A DNA stretch of 64,000 nt from Rhynochetos jubatus (taxonomy: Eukaryota; Chordata; Aves; Eurypygiformes; Rhynochetidae): NCBI GenBank assembly GCA_027574665.1, contig CM050664.1:17076774-17140773 (forward strand). The letters are read 5' to 3'. Both the position numbers and the translations under genes were made by a program. Below the pieces are notes generated by a model, which saw only the letters and a program-made list of their open reading frames with translations, was not told the origin of the DNA and searched no databases. Positions 10,801 through 25,356 of the stretch are shown piece by piece (the first letter of the stretch is position 1; each line of letters begins with the position of its first letter).

Positions 10801-13800
10801 GGCTCTGGCGCTGAGGCTCCCCTGGCCCCAGGGAGCTGCCGAGGGAACACGTCTCTCATTTCCAACCACTGTGCTTGCACCCGGAGTATCCACAGCCCAA
10901 GGGTGTCAGTGCTGGAGCAGGAGCAGCAGGGAGACCGTGGCTGCTGGAGGAAGGAGCAGGGCTGCCCTCACAGACCATTTCTGATGCCCTGAACTGCAGC
11001 CCCACTGGGTACCCCCACAGCAGAGCCCTGCTCCTGCCCTTCGTGGCCTTGTTGAAGGGTGAGGGAGGATTTGGATGACAATTAGGAGTCAAAGTTCAAA
11101 CCTGAGTAGAGGATTCAGAGGAAAGGCCTGGTCCTCAGAAGGCAAAGAGCAGGGAGAGATAAAGAGGTGCACTGGAAAGGCTGGCAAACAAAGTGCCAAA
11201 GGGAAAAACAGCTGCTGCTTTAGCTCAGCTGAGACCGTTTGTGAGTGTCATAGAACGAAGCAGCAATAAGAGGAGCTGTCGTTTCGTGGGATATAAAATG
11301 ACCGTGACATGATATGTAGTGGCTGGGAACGTTCCCATCATTGTGTACCTCGAATAAATATTGTCAATCGCGGTGCGATTGAGGTTTCTTCCTGGTAGTG
11401 TGTGTATGCATTTTATTTGAGGATTTCACAAGCCTCTGTCATTGGTGGAACGTGAAATTCTGGATGCTCCTCTGTGCATACGCCCTTGCAAGGGGTTGGG
11501 GTAGCTCTGAAATCTCAGCAGTGATCTCATTTTCTGGCTGGGGAGGCTGAGCTCGGCTGGCTGGCTGGCTTCTCTGAGCTCACACCACAAAGCTGGCCAC
11601 GCTGGGACTGACAGCCCCTCATGTTGCCCCACAGGCCTGTGCAGTGACCATGGGGGACGAGCTGCTCTGGATAGGCTTTCTCCCATGCAGATCCACCTCC
11701 TCCTCCATCCTTAAAACTGCGTAATGTTCCTGGGCCACGCAGGAGCTGCTGACGTGGAAAAGTGGTACCAGGAGCACAGGGAATATTTAGCTTCTTTTAA
11801 TTGAGAAGTGCTTTGAGTTAAAAAGTTAAACCATGCTGTCAGCTTTTGTTCCTTTTTTCTTCTCCCCCTCACAGCTGTTTCTGTCAACTAAAAATAAGTT
11901 GAACCAGGAAACAAAACATGAATAATCAGCTCCCCACAGAGAGCTAAAGTACCAGCAGGAGATGCTCCCTGAGTCATAGATGATCCACCATGCAGAGTCC
12001 CCTCAGGTAAATCCCATTCTTCCCAGACGTTGCAGCAGCAGAGGAAGGCAGGGCACAGGGAAGGTTACGTTTGACGCATGGGTTATAACCGAAACTGAGG
12101 TGGGCACAGGGAGATGGGAGTTGGGATTTTCAGAATCAATAAACTTTGGCCTGTTTTGTCCACTCTGGAATTAAATGGCAGAACATCCAGATGGTTTTAT
12201 CTCCGACAGGCCATATCAGAGGCTGACTGGTGTGCGGTGGGATTCATGTTGTCTAAACATGTCCGTCTGCCAAGATCTTTGAAAGCCTGTGGTGTCTTGC
12301 AGCCACTGCCCAGAGCTGACAGATGGGACGGGAGCAGGATCTGTGCCCTCTCCAACGGGCAGCAGGACACCACGTTGGATACACTGTCCTTCATGCTTCT
12401 GCACCTTCTCAGAAAGATGTTACGCAGTTAAGAGTCCATGCAGAGGAAAAAGGCTGATTAGTGCAAGTTTTAATCACTGTTGCCAGTTCCTGAGCTGGGT
12501 CTACTTTGTTTATCATGCCTCCTTGTCCACTGAAGAGCAGGCAGAGCGTTGTGTTTCTCCTAAATCAGAATGCCTCTTTGCTCCCTTCATATCTGTTGGC
12601 TGTGGAAGTGAGGGTAAATACAACAAAGGTCTTTTGTTTGCCTCAATTGCCGTGATTTAGACAAAACTCAACAAAGCTGTAACGCTTACTCGCCATACTG
12701 CCAAACCCATGATTCTTCCCGGGCAAGGGATGATGCTGCACTAGCTCAGGTTTCAGGCAAGGTGTTGAGCCCGCTTATGAAGGGATTCAAGGCCCTGAGA
12801 CCCTGACATCTAAGCAATACATCCACAGCCAACAGCAACATTCCCCTGGCAAAACTGAAAATTTGCTGAAAATACCTTTATTCAGGCAAATATCAGCTTG
12901 CACTTTTCCAAGTCCGTTTTTGGGAGAAAGAGAATTAATGGCTACACAGATTACCGCTGACTAGTGTCCTGTTTCTCAGTAGCTTCAGCCTTTTAAGCCT
13001 TTTCAGATGGGCATTTTTGAAAGTCTTTTTAGAGCTAGTCTGTGTTTCCACCCTAATTTGTATGTGGATTGGCACCAGACTCAAATGTGCAGATAGTAAA
13101 GGAAGAGCAAGGATGAAGAATTTCAGTCAAATAGGACTTAACAGAAAGGGTTGTAAACAAATATGCCTGTAGCATCCAGTCTAATGCCTTCAGCTAGTGA
13201 ACAGGTTACAGAACAGCGTAGTTCAGACACTCAAAATGTGTTCAGTCGGGTGCACAAGTTGCAGACAAGCACCTAAACACTAAAGGTTGCATTACATGCC
13301 ATTGCAAAAGTAATTTCATTTAGATATACGGTAAACCGACATATGTCTACACTGCAGAGTGAAGCTGTGTTGTGTGCAGAGGTTCTTTCCCCCCAGACTA
13401 GCACTGTCCAAGATAGTGCCAAAATTAAAACTGAAATGACTGTGATACTGTAGGGCTGCACAGAAGTTAATTAGCCAAGCTGAAACCCAAGAGTAATTAG
13501 CTCAGCTGTAACAACATCACAGCTGTACCGCCTTCAGGATGCAGCGTTTCTGCAGGGTCTGATGTGATGCCATTTCGAATACCAGGATGCCTGAGGCTAG
13601 GAAAAAAGTGTGCAACAGGGAGTCATTTTGCTACAATTTTTACATAGTCTGTGATTATTCAATCAATAAACATGACAGTTTTATATTATAATGTCTGAAG
13701 AAAGCATTCCATCAGTTGTAAAATGGTATCTTTTCCACAGTTCAAAGGGCAAACCAAAACAATATAGACCATTTGCTGGATGAAAGGCAGAAATGCTCTA

Positions 13801-16800
13801 TGAATTTTCCTGTCAAATCATTTTCTGCTGTCATAAGGCTGAATCACTGAGAGAGTAGGAGAGCAAATTTTCTCTCGAAAGAGCCAATCCTCATTTGACA
13901 CAGTGGTACCAGTCTTTATGACTTCTCCTGTCCCACTTTTAAAAGGGTTTTGTAACCCAGCTCTTTATTATGCTCAGCACAATATAGTAACTACTGGGCT
14001 GGAGAAGGGAGTTGCTCTTCGGGGGAAGAAAGAGCTTCTCCAAATCTGCAAATCTAGCTGCAAATGGATGGAAGTGTTTGACTGAGGTCCTCGGATGACA
14101 GGGCAACTAGGGCTAAAGTTTTATGCCAGGACATCTCAGCATATTCCCTAATGGCCACATCCCCATCCTGTCGGTATTTCCACACAACGTTGCTGGGTAT
14201 AATTTGCGCTCACTGCATTTTAAGTTCATATTAACATTTATTAACAATTCTGTTTGGAGGCAGTGCTGCAAATCAGAGTGAAGGGCAAGGACAGAGCAGG
14301 ACTTGTGTAGTATCTTCATCCTTTCTCCAGACTGTATTTCTCTTTCACAAGGAACACACTTGAGGAACATTCCAGGAGTGAAAACCTTCCCTTGTAAATC
14401 AGGATATGCAACCACGAGGTGGCATCAAGCCCACATGACAGGGCACCAAACCCTCAGTTGTTGGGTAATTTTTCCAATTCTGGGGACATCTCAGTACAGA
14501 AGTCCTAACCCAAAAAGGAGTGCACTGGTATTTTAGAAGCAGAAGCTCTACATTTTACAAATTTTCTTCATGCTTACACTGCTGTGTGTAATTTCACTGC
14601 CTTCCGTGAGCAGTAGTGCTCTGCGGTAGTAAATGAGCATGAATCGGGTTAATGCAGTGCTTTCCAAAATCCAGGTCTATCCCCACCAAGGCAGAGGAAG
14701 AGCAAACATGGCTTTTAGCAGCAAATGACTTGGCAGAAGAGGCCTGCAGTGAGTTTTATTTTCCTGGAAATGGGGCGGTGGTTTCTGCTGGTGCGCTCTG
14801 CCATCTCTGTCTGAAGGCTGGGTGCATGGCTTGAGAAGAGTATCTGACACACCGAATAAGCTGAGGGATGTGTGCCTGTGTCTTGGTTCATGTGAGGTCC
14901 TCATGAGAGCACAGGTAGGCACTGTGTAGTAGCTGGTGGGTGACCGAGTTGGGCTCCTGCAAGGGCTGAAGAAGCCAGGGAGCACACTCTGTGCAGCCAC
15001 AGTGGCAACGATGAGCAGTGTGGAGGGGCTCGGGGTGCAGGCATGCTGCAGGAAACCCATGGAAAAGAGAGCACGAGGAGTGATGCTTGTGTCTGGTGGG
15101 ACCTGGCAGCTTTGTGTCCTGTGGCAGCATGTGTGAAACGAGTGCACTGGCTCAGTCAAGGTCCAGTAACAACTCTGTGGTGGCCAGACCCAGTGCAGAT
15201 AGCCCCAGGGAAGACCACAGAGCAGTGATGGATCTCCAGAGGTTCTGGGGACAGGCTCACTATCAGCCTGAGCCTCTCCCATCATGTGTAATTGCAGGGC
15301 TTCGCTTGGGGGGTTCTCACCGAGGCAGCTTCTATCCTCACAGCATTCAAGTGGAAACGTACTACCTGCCCAGCAGAAAACAGGGAACTTGGCCAACCCC
15401 TTCCAAACAATAGCCAATTTCCTTTAAACTCTTGCATTTTAAACACTTAGGAGTATCACTTCTTGAAAACCCGCACTTGTTTGGGAAGGAGGTACCTGGC
15501 ATGGAGCCGGCGAGCTGTAATTGGGAGAAACTACTGTGCAAGGCAAGCAGGCAGAGCAGTGCTTTATCTGCCAGACAAGCCCTGGCAGAGCCATAGGCTC
15601 TTACCATGACCACACTTTCTCCTCCGGAGGCTCTTACAGATACAAGACATTTAATGTATATATTTTTATTGAAATAAGTTTCCCAGATACTTTACGCAGA
15701 TTCTCAGCACCCTAGAGGTTGAGGTTCCAGGAAGGGGCTGTTGCACTGGGCCCATGATAGCTGAAGCCACCAGCATTACTGGGTAAGGTGAGCAGCAAGC
15801 TGGCTCTTGTCTGTGTGAGCACTTCTTTCCCTACAAGTCACTAAATGCCACTGAAGAGTTCTGGGCCTTATGATTCCAAGGGCAATCAGAGTTAATAGCT
15901 CCTGGATACCGCTATAGCTTCTGTTACACTTTATCTTCCTCTCAAAACACTGTGATTGCTAGGCTGGGTCTTCCTTACCTTCCAGGCTAAAACCACAGGT
16001 TCCCTTCTGTGCATCAATCCATCCATGGAGGATTTCTCCCTCCTTCCACCACAGGAGTTAGAGGTACCCCATCTTTCTGTTCCCCTTCATCCTCCAAAGG
16101 ACTTGGGAAAGCTGCCCTCTTTCCCTGGTGTGCATTAGGAATGACAACCTTGGCTCCTGCTGGCAAGACATGGGAACATGGGATGAAGGGGATCGCCTGG
16201 AACGCTGAGCTCAGCTCCCCCGTGTACACAGCACCCCTACATGTGGATTGGCTGTGGGAGAGACCCCAGAGCGTCTTCACTGCACATCCTGTGGCACTAT
16301 GGGCAATGCAAAAGCCTTCAATACTCTATTACATGTTTTATAAGTGCAGGTAAAAAAAAAAAGAAGAAAGGAAAAAACCATGTACCTAACCCGTTGCCAG
16401 CCCTCTGCTTGCAAGCTAGACCACAGCTCAATGCTTCCCAGCAACCCTGGGTCTCTGGGAAGCCCTGGCCCGCCTTCCATGTGAAGCCTTGGAATAAAAT
16501 CATGAAGAGCTTCATTACAGCTGAAGCACAGTTTGCCATGACTAGCTATACTTATTTATATCTACCATGTACTTCGCTGCTCCACACAAGTGAATGAAGA
16601 AACCACACGAGTCCAGCTGGGCTCCAGATTGCCATGTATACAGCTCGTCAAGCTTGGCTATACGTGCTGCCGGTCTATGTGTAGCCAAGCACTAATTCAT
16701 CACAGAAGGTGGTGATGACCCTGAGTTTCAGAGCATGTGAAGGAATACTGCCCTAGTTCTGTGCGGTTCCTCGCTGATTACAGTCTCAGCCACTTAATAC

Positions 16801-19800
16801 TGGGTGTAGGGTTGTTTTTATTTCCTGTAAAGTACAGAGTGTTTGGCAAAAGAGGAGACAGAGAATGACAACTGTGTACACATTTCAAATATTTCTAGTA
16901 TTATGTCTCCTCCAGAGAAGAACAGAGCTGTTATTAATAATCACCTCGCCAAGTTTCTGAATTGATATTTTGAAATGAGCTGGGTGTATAATTTGGGAAC
17001 CACAGGCAAGGGAGAAAATGTGCTTTCAATTGAATTTGAAAAGGGTGGAGAGTTGATGATGCAGAGAGATAAATGACGGCGATCCTGGAGGGCTAGAGCT
17101 GTAGCGAAGAAAGACGTAAAACAGACGTTTTCCAGACTTTGGGAAGCCAGAGGCATCACAAGGCCTGGAGGAACGCAAAGAGGTGCAAGAGGGGAGACAC
17201 AGGCAGAGTTCCTGTGGTTGAATTTCTTTGGAACTGAAAAGACATTCAGCCAGGCTGAGCATCATGAGATGGTGTCTCTCTGCACAAGGCAGACAACGGG
17301 TACTGGAGCCTGGGGGGTCTCGGATGGCCATGGGGGAGGAGGCTGCAATAGCAGGGCAAGGTGAGAAGCAGTCCCTGGCAAGACAGAGGCCAGAGCAGAG
17401 CCTGGACACTGGTGCAGGCATGCACCTTGACATTTGCTCTCCTCTCTGAGGAGCTCTAAGCTGTGTCTGGGCAGTGGTACCTCTTACCCTACCAGATACA
17501 TAGGGGAGATACAGTTTAGACACCTGGCAAATGTATTGTCACCTGGGTAGCATTGGAGCATACAAGACACTCCATGGAAGGAGTAAGCCTTTGAGAAATG
17601 TGCATTCGGCATGTGAAGGATGCAAGAACTGTAGGATAGAAGGACTTGGTGACTTTGTCAGTGTTCCTTCTCTTGTAACTTATGATCTCCTACAGAAACT
17701 AAGCTGCTGCTTGAAAACAGAGGAAAAGAATGAACCGTTCAGCCATTATAACTGCAGACTCTCCAGGCTGTGACTCAGTGCCATGATGTCTGCGTGAGCT
17801 TCCCTCCAGTCAACCTGAACTCCAAAAGAGGAATTGTGCAGGATTACTAGTTGCTCTCTATAACCCCAGCAAAATCAGATCTTCTTCCCGCATCAAACAA
17901 AACCCTCGTTAAGCTTTGCCTACGGCTGATGATACAACGAAGGCTTCTCTTCTTGCCCGGGCTCCAGTGCAGGTTTGCTCTGTCAACAGGAAGAGCATTT
18001 GTCTTACTGCAGCAAACCCTTCTCTGTCAGCCTTAGACCCACTGGTGCAAACATTCTTGGTGTGCTTCCTGGCACTGCAGCTGCTGGCTACCAGCAGGCA
18101 TTGCTCGTCAGAGGACAGGCCACAAATGAGTGACAGGAACACCCTTTCCAGGTGTACACAACAACCACTAGCCAGCTGTGCTGACAGAAAAGCCTTTCTT
18201 ATCATCGAGCAACCATTTCCCAAACACTGAAGCCCACGCGTTTAGAAATGTGGCATTCACAGCTCAGCAGCCCCCCAGCCCTGGAGTCCCCTGGACTCCT
18301 CAGCAAACCCTGTGGACCCCCAAGCCTGGGCTGACCTGTTCCTGAAATGCACAGCCACCCTGGAGCAGCCCCATGGTGACCCCCTCCTGGCCTGCACCCA
18401 TGGCTTTGCCTGACACACAGATAATTTCCCAGCATGTGGTTCTTCAAAGCCAGCCCCTTGCAGGGTCTGGGAGGTTGCTGGCAGGACCCTCAGCACAGCC
18501 ACTTCCCTTCCCTGGGGCTTGGCTGCCTGTCTCTGAGGCCAGGTCTGGGATGAGTATATGTATCCCAGGCCTGGGATCAGAGTGCTGTGCAGGATAAAGC
18601 AGTGAGAAGCCTTGTGGAGTTCTCCAGAGCTGCCTTTAAGCTCAGGCTCCTGCCCTCGGGGCCATCGGACGAGCTACATTGCAGCTACAGCCACGCAAGC
18701 ATGTCCCTCCCTGGCTGGGACCCTGACCTCCTGGCTTGACTTCTTGGCTTGACCTTAGACCAAGTCCTATTACATCGAGATGTTGTGCCCTTCCTTCCCA
18801 AATAGGCAATGTTTTCTCTGCGGTTAGCATATGTCAAAATATAGGTTGGATGGTGATTAGAAGGCTGGAACACAATCTTCTGTGACTTGACTTGGATTAA
18901 AGACAGCCCAGCCAGTTTGAGCCTTGTAAACACGGCAGCTTCCTAGGAGCTAACAGTGGTGCATCTGCACCTCTCGTGAAATACAAGCCTCGAAGCCCTG
19001 CGAACACAAGGCATAAAAACGTCCGTCAATTTTCAAGCTCCACTTCAGCAAAGAATAAATTTATGCACAGCAGTGGTGGAAATTAATTTCCCTGAGTTTA
19101 GTGGTGCCAGGATTTCGTGGTGTCTCCTATTACACTTTAGAGGTGTTTTTAAAAGGTAGATCTTGAGAGACCTGGATTTTTAATACCAAAAAGAAGTGGA
19201 ATATGAAATGTTGAAGTATATCCTTTGAGCTTTCTGCAGACAGAAAGAAATTGCTTTCCCTTGAGTCTTTTGTCTCCTGCAAATAATGACATGCATTAAA
19301 TACAGGTCCAGATCCCCAAACGTATTTTGCCAACTAACTGCCATTGATTTTTTTTATGGATCCATGCCTTGTTTCTCCGTACTGTGCTTGCATTGCCCCT
19401 GTTCGCAGCAAACTTTGCAGAAGCCTAGAAAAGTGTCTGACTGCTGCATCTAATTGCAAGGAGAATTAATCATTGGCACATTTCTCAACAGTTTAACTAT
19501 AACAGAAAACAGAATCAGGCTGCAAGGCCACCATTTTATTAATTACAAGGGCAAGGGTAAGAATTAGGCTCGCCAAACTCTCCCATATGAATAGTTTTGT
19601 AATGGAAACTTAGTGATTGCAAAGCAAAATTGAATTGAGCAATTTATGGCAAAATGAAATTTGATTGTTTATTGGTTGGGTTTTTTTTCAATTTGAGGCA
19701 AATAATGTGGGTTTTTTTTGTTGGGTTTTTTTAATATAATAAATTGCAGGCATACCTGGAGACTGGAGGAGAGAATGCATGTCCTCATGAAGTCCACAAG

Positions 19801-22800
19801 GCAGGAGGGAGTCTGGTCACCGTAGGACCCAGTCACTTTCTTCGCTTTTAGTTAATTGCAACATAAAAAGTGACTCCATTTCTCTTGCCACCCCCAATTG
19901 CCTTTGTTTCAGTCTGCTTCCCAGAAATTGCCTCTCCGAGGAAGTACGAGCAAAGTGTGCCTCCCGCAGCGAGAGGCATCAGCCAGCTCAGCCGGCTCCT
20001 ACAGGTGCAGCCGTGCCTGAAACCCCGCTTAGAAAAGAAAGAATTGGTTCCTTATTCAGCTGAGATTTCTTAGTCTTCTGCTGCAGTGGGTCAGTGTAAG
20101 GGCTCCCCACACGGTATATCCAAACCACAAGCAATAATGCCCACCCGGGCAGCCTAATAAACATTTCTCCAGCCGCTGGTACAGATGGTGGTCTCCATGA
20201 GGTGAGGAGATGGGTGCAGGGTGAGGATTTGTCTGTCTGACCATCCCCTCCTGGCTCCTGCACCTTCAGCGCCAAGAGCTACAACAGTAGTCCTATATTC
20301 TTACGCCTTTTAGGCTTTTTAACATTCAAAGAGCTGATCTGCGTGCTGTAATGACACTGCTTACCTCCGGTCTGTTGAGTGCCTGTGTGCTCGCAGAGGA
20401 AGCTCTGGATTTGTGCTACCTGAATCAACACAGCAGAGCGAAGCATAGCCAGAAGCAGAGAGCATGTGGAAGTTCCTGCCTGGCACAGGCATCATCCTCT
20501 CTGTCTGAAACATGAGTAATTGCTGTGCAGATGCTGGTTACGTTGGTGACTTGTATACTTTGTGTGAACTCCGGCTTCCAGCTATACTCCCCGGAGTGCC
20601 GGGCTTCTTCACTCCCTGGTACAGTGGGATGGGAAGGACTGGCAGAGCTCTGAGGGGGAAAGACTTCTTAGTGATTCTTTCCATAGCAATGATGATCTTT
20701 AGGAGCAGATGAACACTCATCTGCAAAGGAAAACGCAGCTAGTGGATCTGGTTGATGCTGTTCAGTCATCTGAGCCAGCTTTGGGTTTTCCAGACGGTTC
20801 TTGGTCACAGGAGAAGCTCATGGTTCCACTAGTGCAGCTCCTGAGCAACTCAGCTGTGCGTGCTGGTATGCATCTGATGACTGACATCACACACAAGCCT
20901 GACAAAATCCAATGAGGGTACTAAAGCTGCTTCAGTTAAATGGAAGGAGCAATTAAATCTCCTTTCTGCAAGAGCTGAAGCAGTTTAGGCCACCACAGAA
21001 GGCACAGACAACCGTATGGAGGTCTGAGCAGAAGCCCCAGAGCTCCCTGGTCATTTGAAAGCCACGCTTGCAAAGTGGGTTTTCGCTGCGCAGCTGCACA
21101 AGGCTGGTGCCAGGAAAGGGGCAGAGCTGTGCAGCCGGGATCGCAGCGAGGGAGAAGTTGGGCGCTGACTGTGCAGGGATTGCCTGGGCTTAAGCCCCAC
21201 AGGAGGCTTGGGTAAAGGACTCCCACTAATCAAGAAAACTGTCTTCCTGCTTGTTTGTAGAGGGCTGAGGAAACCAGCCTTTGTGTGTGGTTTCCTGTCA
21301 CACTGAAGAACATACCTGGCTGATCCTCACTTTCTCCCACAAGCAGAGCCAGCTATGCCAAGTCCCATCTGTGAAGGTACCACATGGGCTAGACAAGACA
21401 CGTTTTCCCCTCTCAGATCCCCACTGCGTAGGAAGGTAAAACTTTCACCTTGTTCTGTGATAACCATGATGAAGATGAAGAACAAATACTCATCCAGCCT
21501 AACTTCAGACCTTAGTTAAATTACCTGACTTAGATCCTGGCAGCCACTGGTCCTGGTGGAGCCAGCAGCGAAGGGCAGGCGTCTCTGGCACATGGATCAG
21601 ACACTGTGCAGGTTGTATCACCCTGCAGAGCTCTCCAAGAGGGGGACCTGCCGTTGTTAGACTTCAAATGCACAAAGAGGGGTGAATTCAGACACAAGTG
21701 ACACCCTTGATGTTGGAAATGAAATCTGTGGTGTACAAGCCACAGGGTAGTATCTCAGCTGCTGAGCTAGCTTTCCTCTCACTCTGGTGCACGTTAAATT
21801 AAAAGTTACTTCATGTAAAATTACACCCATGTTTAATTACTGTTGTTAATTACTAAGTAGTCCTCACTGCAGAAGAGGACCTTGCTGTTTCAGGTGCTGC
21901 ACAAGCACTACAGACTGATTCCTGCCAGAAACGTGTGTTCCCTTGGCACTGCCACGTGATAAAACTTTGATCAAAACCAGAAAAGTCATGTCTTATCCAG
22001 GCAAGCCAGGTGGTCATATGCCAAGTTTGGAGATCACGTTTTCCAGTTTCTGCTGTAAATCAAGATTTGCATCCTATGAAAAAATAGGCTTGAGAAAAGG
22101 AAGTTGCTGATATGCTGTAATTATATTTCTGGCTGCATGAACTAAAAAATTAGAAGTATTTCTGTAAGTGGGCTAAGGGTGTAATAGGAGAAGCTTGGAC
22201 TAGCAGTGCCGAAGAGACAAGCTTGGGAATGCATTCAAAGAGCTGCCTTAGGCATAACATGTCACTGACAGCTGGCCAGGAATACACCAAGCACGCTGCA
22301 AGGTCCAGGCCAGTCCAAGGAATCTGCAACCCAACACTGACAAGCTCGAAGCCAGGACATCACGGGGGAGGAAGGGGAACGTGTCTGCAACAGGAAGGAA
22401 GAGAAAAGCAATAAACACAGTTGTAGAAACAAAAAAGTGGATGGAGGACTTTGGAAGATGGGGAGTGACTGGCCAACAGGGGACAGGATGGAGAAGGGGC
22501 AGCAGCCTGAAGGAAAGCAAACGAAAGAGGAGAGAGGAATGGACAGTGGGAAGGAGAGAAAGTAAGTTCCAAACCAATTTCTAGTATTACTCATTTTGGA
22601 TGAAAAAATCAGTTTAAATAAGTGCTTGCTGCAAGAGCCCTGTTGTTGTCCTGCTGCTGTGACACCATCCTCATTGGAGCATGTGTCCACTGTGCTGAGT
22701 CCTACAAGCTCATCACCCCACCTTGTGTTTGTGGCACACAACAGACCCTCCTGATCCACACCTGGGAGAGCAGGGAAAGGCAGAGGGCTTTGCACTGCTT

Positions 22801-25356
22801 CCAGCCAGCAGCGCCAGAGCAGCACCCTCTGCAGTCCTGAGCACTTCCCAGCCCCTGGATCCTGATGCCATCGGGAGAGTGAAGAGTTAGGCCAAAACCT
22901 CTTAAAGTGCCTCCTGTGGCATTGCTCCGATGCTACCAGCAACTCCATGGTTAAACAGCGTTACCCTCTTCCGATAGCTGTCTTCAGTAATTATAAAATT
23001 TCATTTTCTTTGTGGTGATGCTGTAACTTAGCGAGCTGGAAATGTTCCCGGAGAGGAAAGAAAACTGCACTCCAAAGCCATTTATTTTAATTGTTTTATG
23101 AGGCACCCATAGAAAATGGCATTATCTCGAAAGAGACAGCGTTAAAGCATGGGAACTTCTCCTCCCAAAGGGACACCTCACACTGAACCTCTGACAGATC
23201 CACTTTGCCTCTAATGTGCTTTTTCATGCTGCTGTGTGGTCTTTGCAGCTGACTGATAGGTTTATTTTCTGCCCTTCATCTAAGATGACTGTTAGTCAGC
23301 TTGGCTTGGACTTCCCTAGACTGTGATAAGAGCAAAGTTGCCAGGAATCCAAGTGATCTGAGAAGTGTACTAAAAAGCCTGACCCTCCTGTCACTTGCAG
23401 TGCCATAACCTTGGGGACCTGCTGTCCTGACCACAGACTGACTGGGAACGACTGCTAAAAAGATGCCAAAGCCTGCCAGATGTGTGGGGCGATACACGCC
23501 TCTCTCCGTCTGTGCCCAGGGAGCCGGCTGCCGGCACAGCACTTTAAACGGGGGTTCAGCTGCTGAGTTCTTGAGTTGTGCTAAAGGTCTCCAAGGAATA
23601 AAGCTTCCCTGGCAAAGTTTCAAGATATCAATCTGAAGCCATTTCCAAGTAGGAAGTAGGAAAAAAAAGCCAGTGGAAGAATAAAAAGATAAGGCTAAGA
23701 CAGAGAGGCTTCAAATGCTCTGCAGTTAGGCCTTCACTTACAGGGCCAGCATGGGGCTGTGGCAGGAGGCCACCTAAGTTGTAATTACAACTGAAATATG
23801 ACTTTTCAGGGCAGTCTTAGGCCCATGCTATGTGGAGAAACAAGGGAATAAATTCCTGAGAAGTTGGGTTTACCAATGGACAAGGCGGGTTAAACAGTTG
23901 TGGCCTCCTTCAGTGCTCTGGGCTGTGCTGAGGAGCCACCAGCAAGTCCTTCACCCAGGCTGTGGGAGGACCAAACAGTCAGCAACGCTGCATGAGCCTT
24001 CACTTGTGCGTGACGGTACCCAGGAACTTCGCTTCAGTGAAGCTGGACCTCATGTGAAGTGCTTCGAAGGCTTGGTTTGATCCACACAGGGAGCAGTAAC
24101 TTTATTAACCAGCTTTACTTCACTCCTCCGTCTCTCCATAATCACAACACGTACAAATTGTGTTCAAAAGAGTGTGTTAAAGGCATTAGCTGAAAATTGG
24201 GTGAGGAAGTTACCCGTTCCCTAGAGATTAACCAGCAATTTCCTACCCATCAAGGCCCAGCACTGTGCTCTATTAGACTTTATGAAACGTGCAGGGTGTG
24301 TGTATGCAGAGAACACGGTAGTTGCTTTAATTACAACTCTTTTGATTAGTAATTTTTATTCACTGTCAAGAAGGTTGTCTGGTCCTGCATTTATGGAGGT
24401 TTCATCCGCTCCTTCTCAGGAACATGATTTGCATGAGCAATGGCTCCTCAGCTCCCTACTACTCTTCCATGCAAAAGAGCACAAGGGAGCACGAGCACGT
24501 TTGCATGTGTGTTTGCATGCTGCGGGCTGTCATGTTGGTCCTTTCTACGCTCCCTGTAACACTCTGCATCTTCATAGCCACAGCACAGCTCAATTTTCAG
24601 AAACCAGCAAGCAGACTGTTTTTCTCCTGCATCATCTGTTCCCAGACAGGCTCATTAATGTGGGTGCTATCTTGCACTTCAGTGCTGTCTTTAATCAGAT
24701 CTCACTAGTCCCAGAGGATACCTCTTTCAATCGTCAGAGCAAAGTATTAAATTTCCAGAGCTGACATCTGATAGGAAGGATAATTCGATGCCGTTGAATT
24801 AGGGCAGCGGTAGAGACAGTGTCATGTAGTGTGTTAGAAGAATGCAGGAACTGTGTGGAGGAAGAGTGGAAAAGCCATGGATGGTGAGGGGTGAAGGGAA
24901 CAGATTTGCCTTCCAGGGTTTGTTGCCAGATGCGTAGAACATAATTTTACTAAAGAGTGCTCTGGAATTTAGATTGTAGTGCAAAAAGAGCGTTAGCAGA
25001 GAAATTGGGATGAGGTGGCAGTCACAGTCATGAGATGGCAGGTGGAAAGCAGGGAGTCCAGCAGATTGCTTGCAGATCCTGGAATGGCTCAAATAAAGGG
25101 AATATCTCTTTTCTAAAGTCCAATTTCGATCACCTCAAATCTAGTCCTCCTTGAAAGCAGTTATTCCCCAGGATGTCAAAATATGTGAGAGCAAAACATC
25201 AGCATGGGACATCAGAACACTGGGGGACATTGAAAAACATGGACAACCACGTGGTGAAGAGAAGACTGGGGGTGAGAAAGGAGGGTGGTGTCTCACTTGC
25301 TCCCCTGTCAGCTCTCTCACAATGACACGTTGGAAGACGAACATCAGCAAACAGAT
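10801..25356. other. Intergenic DNA upstream of CCNF, no gene recognised
   Basis: I find no exon series, RNA gene or known repeat in this 14.6-kb stretch. The longest open frame (14677-15417, minus, 246 codons) is rich in Pro, Ser, Thr, Cys and His, resembles nothing I know and has no splice context. AT-rich parts with many TAAT motifs lie near 13.6-13.7 kb, 19.5-19.76 kb and 21.78-21.86 kb and may be conserved non-coding elements. Confidence 0.6.

Noticed and set aside
14677-15417. 246-codon open frame on the minus strand
   Set aside because: No family resemblance, odd composition (Pro, Ser, Thr, His, Cys), no splice or promoter context. A frame of this length is expected once or so by chance in 64 kb of GC-balanced DNA.
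22262-22948. 228-codon minus-strand frame
   Set aside because: Its Phe/Leu/Ser/Pro-rich end comes from a purine-rich plus strand; no membrane-protein family fits.
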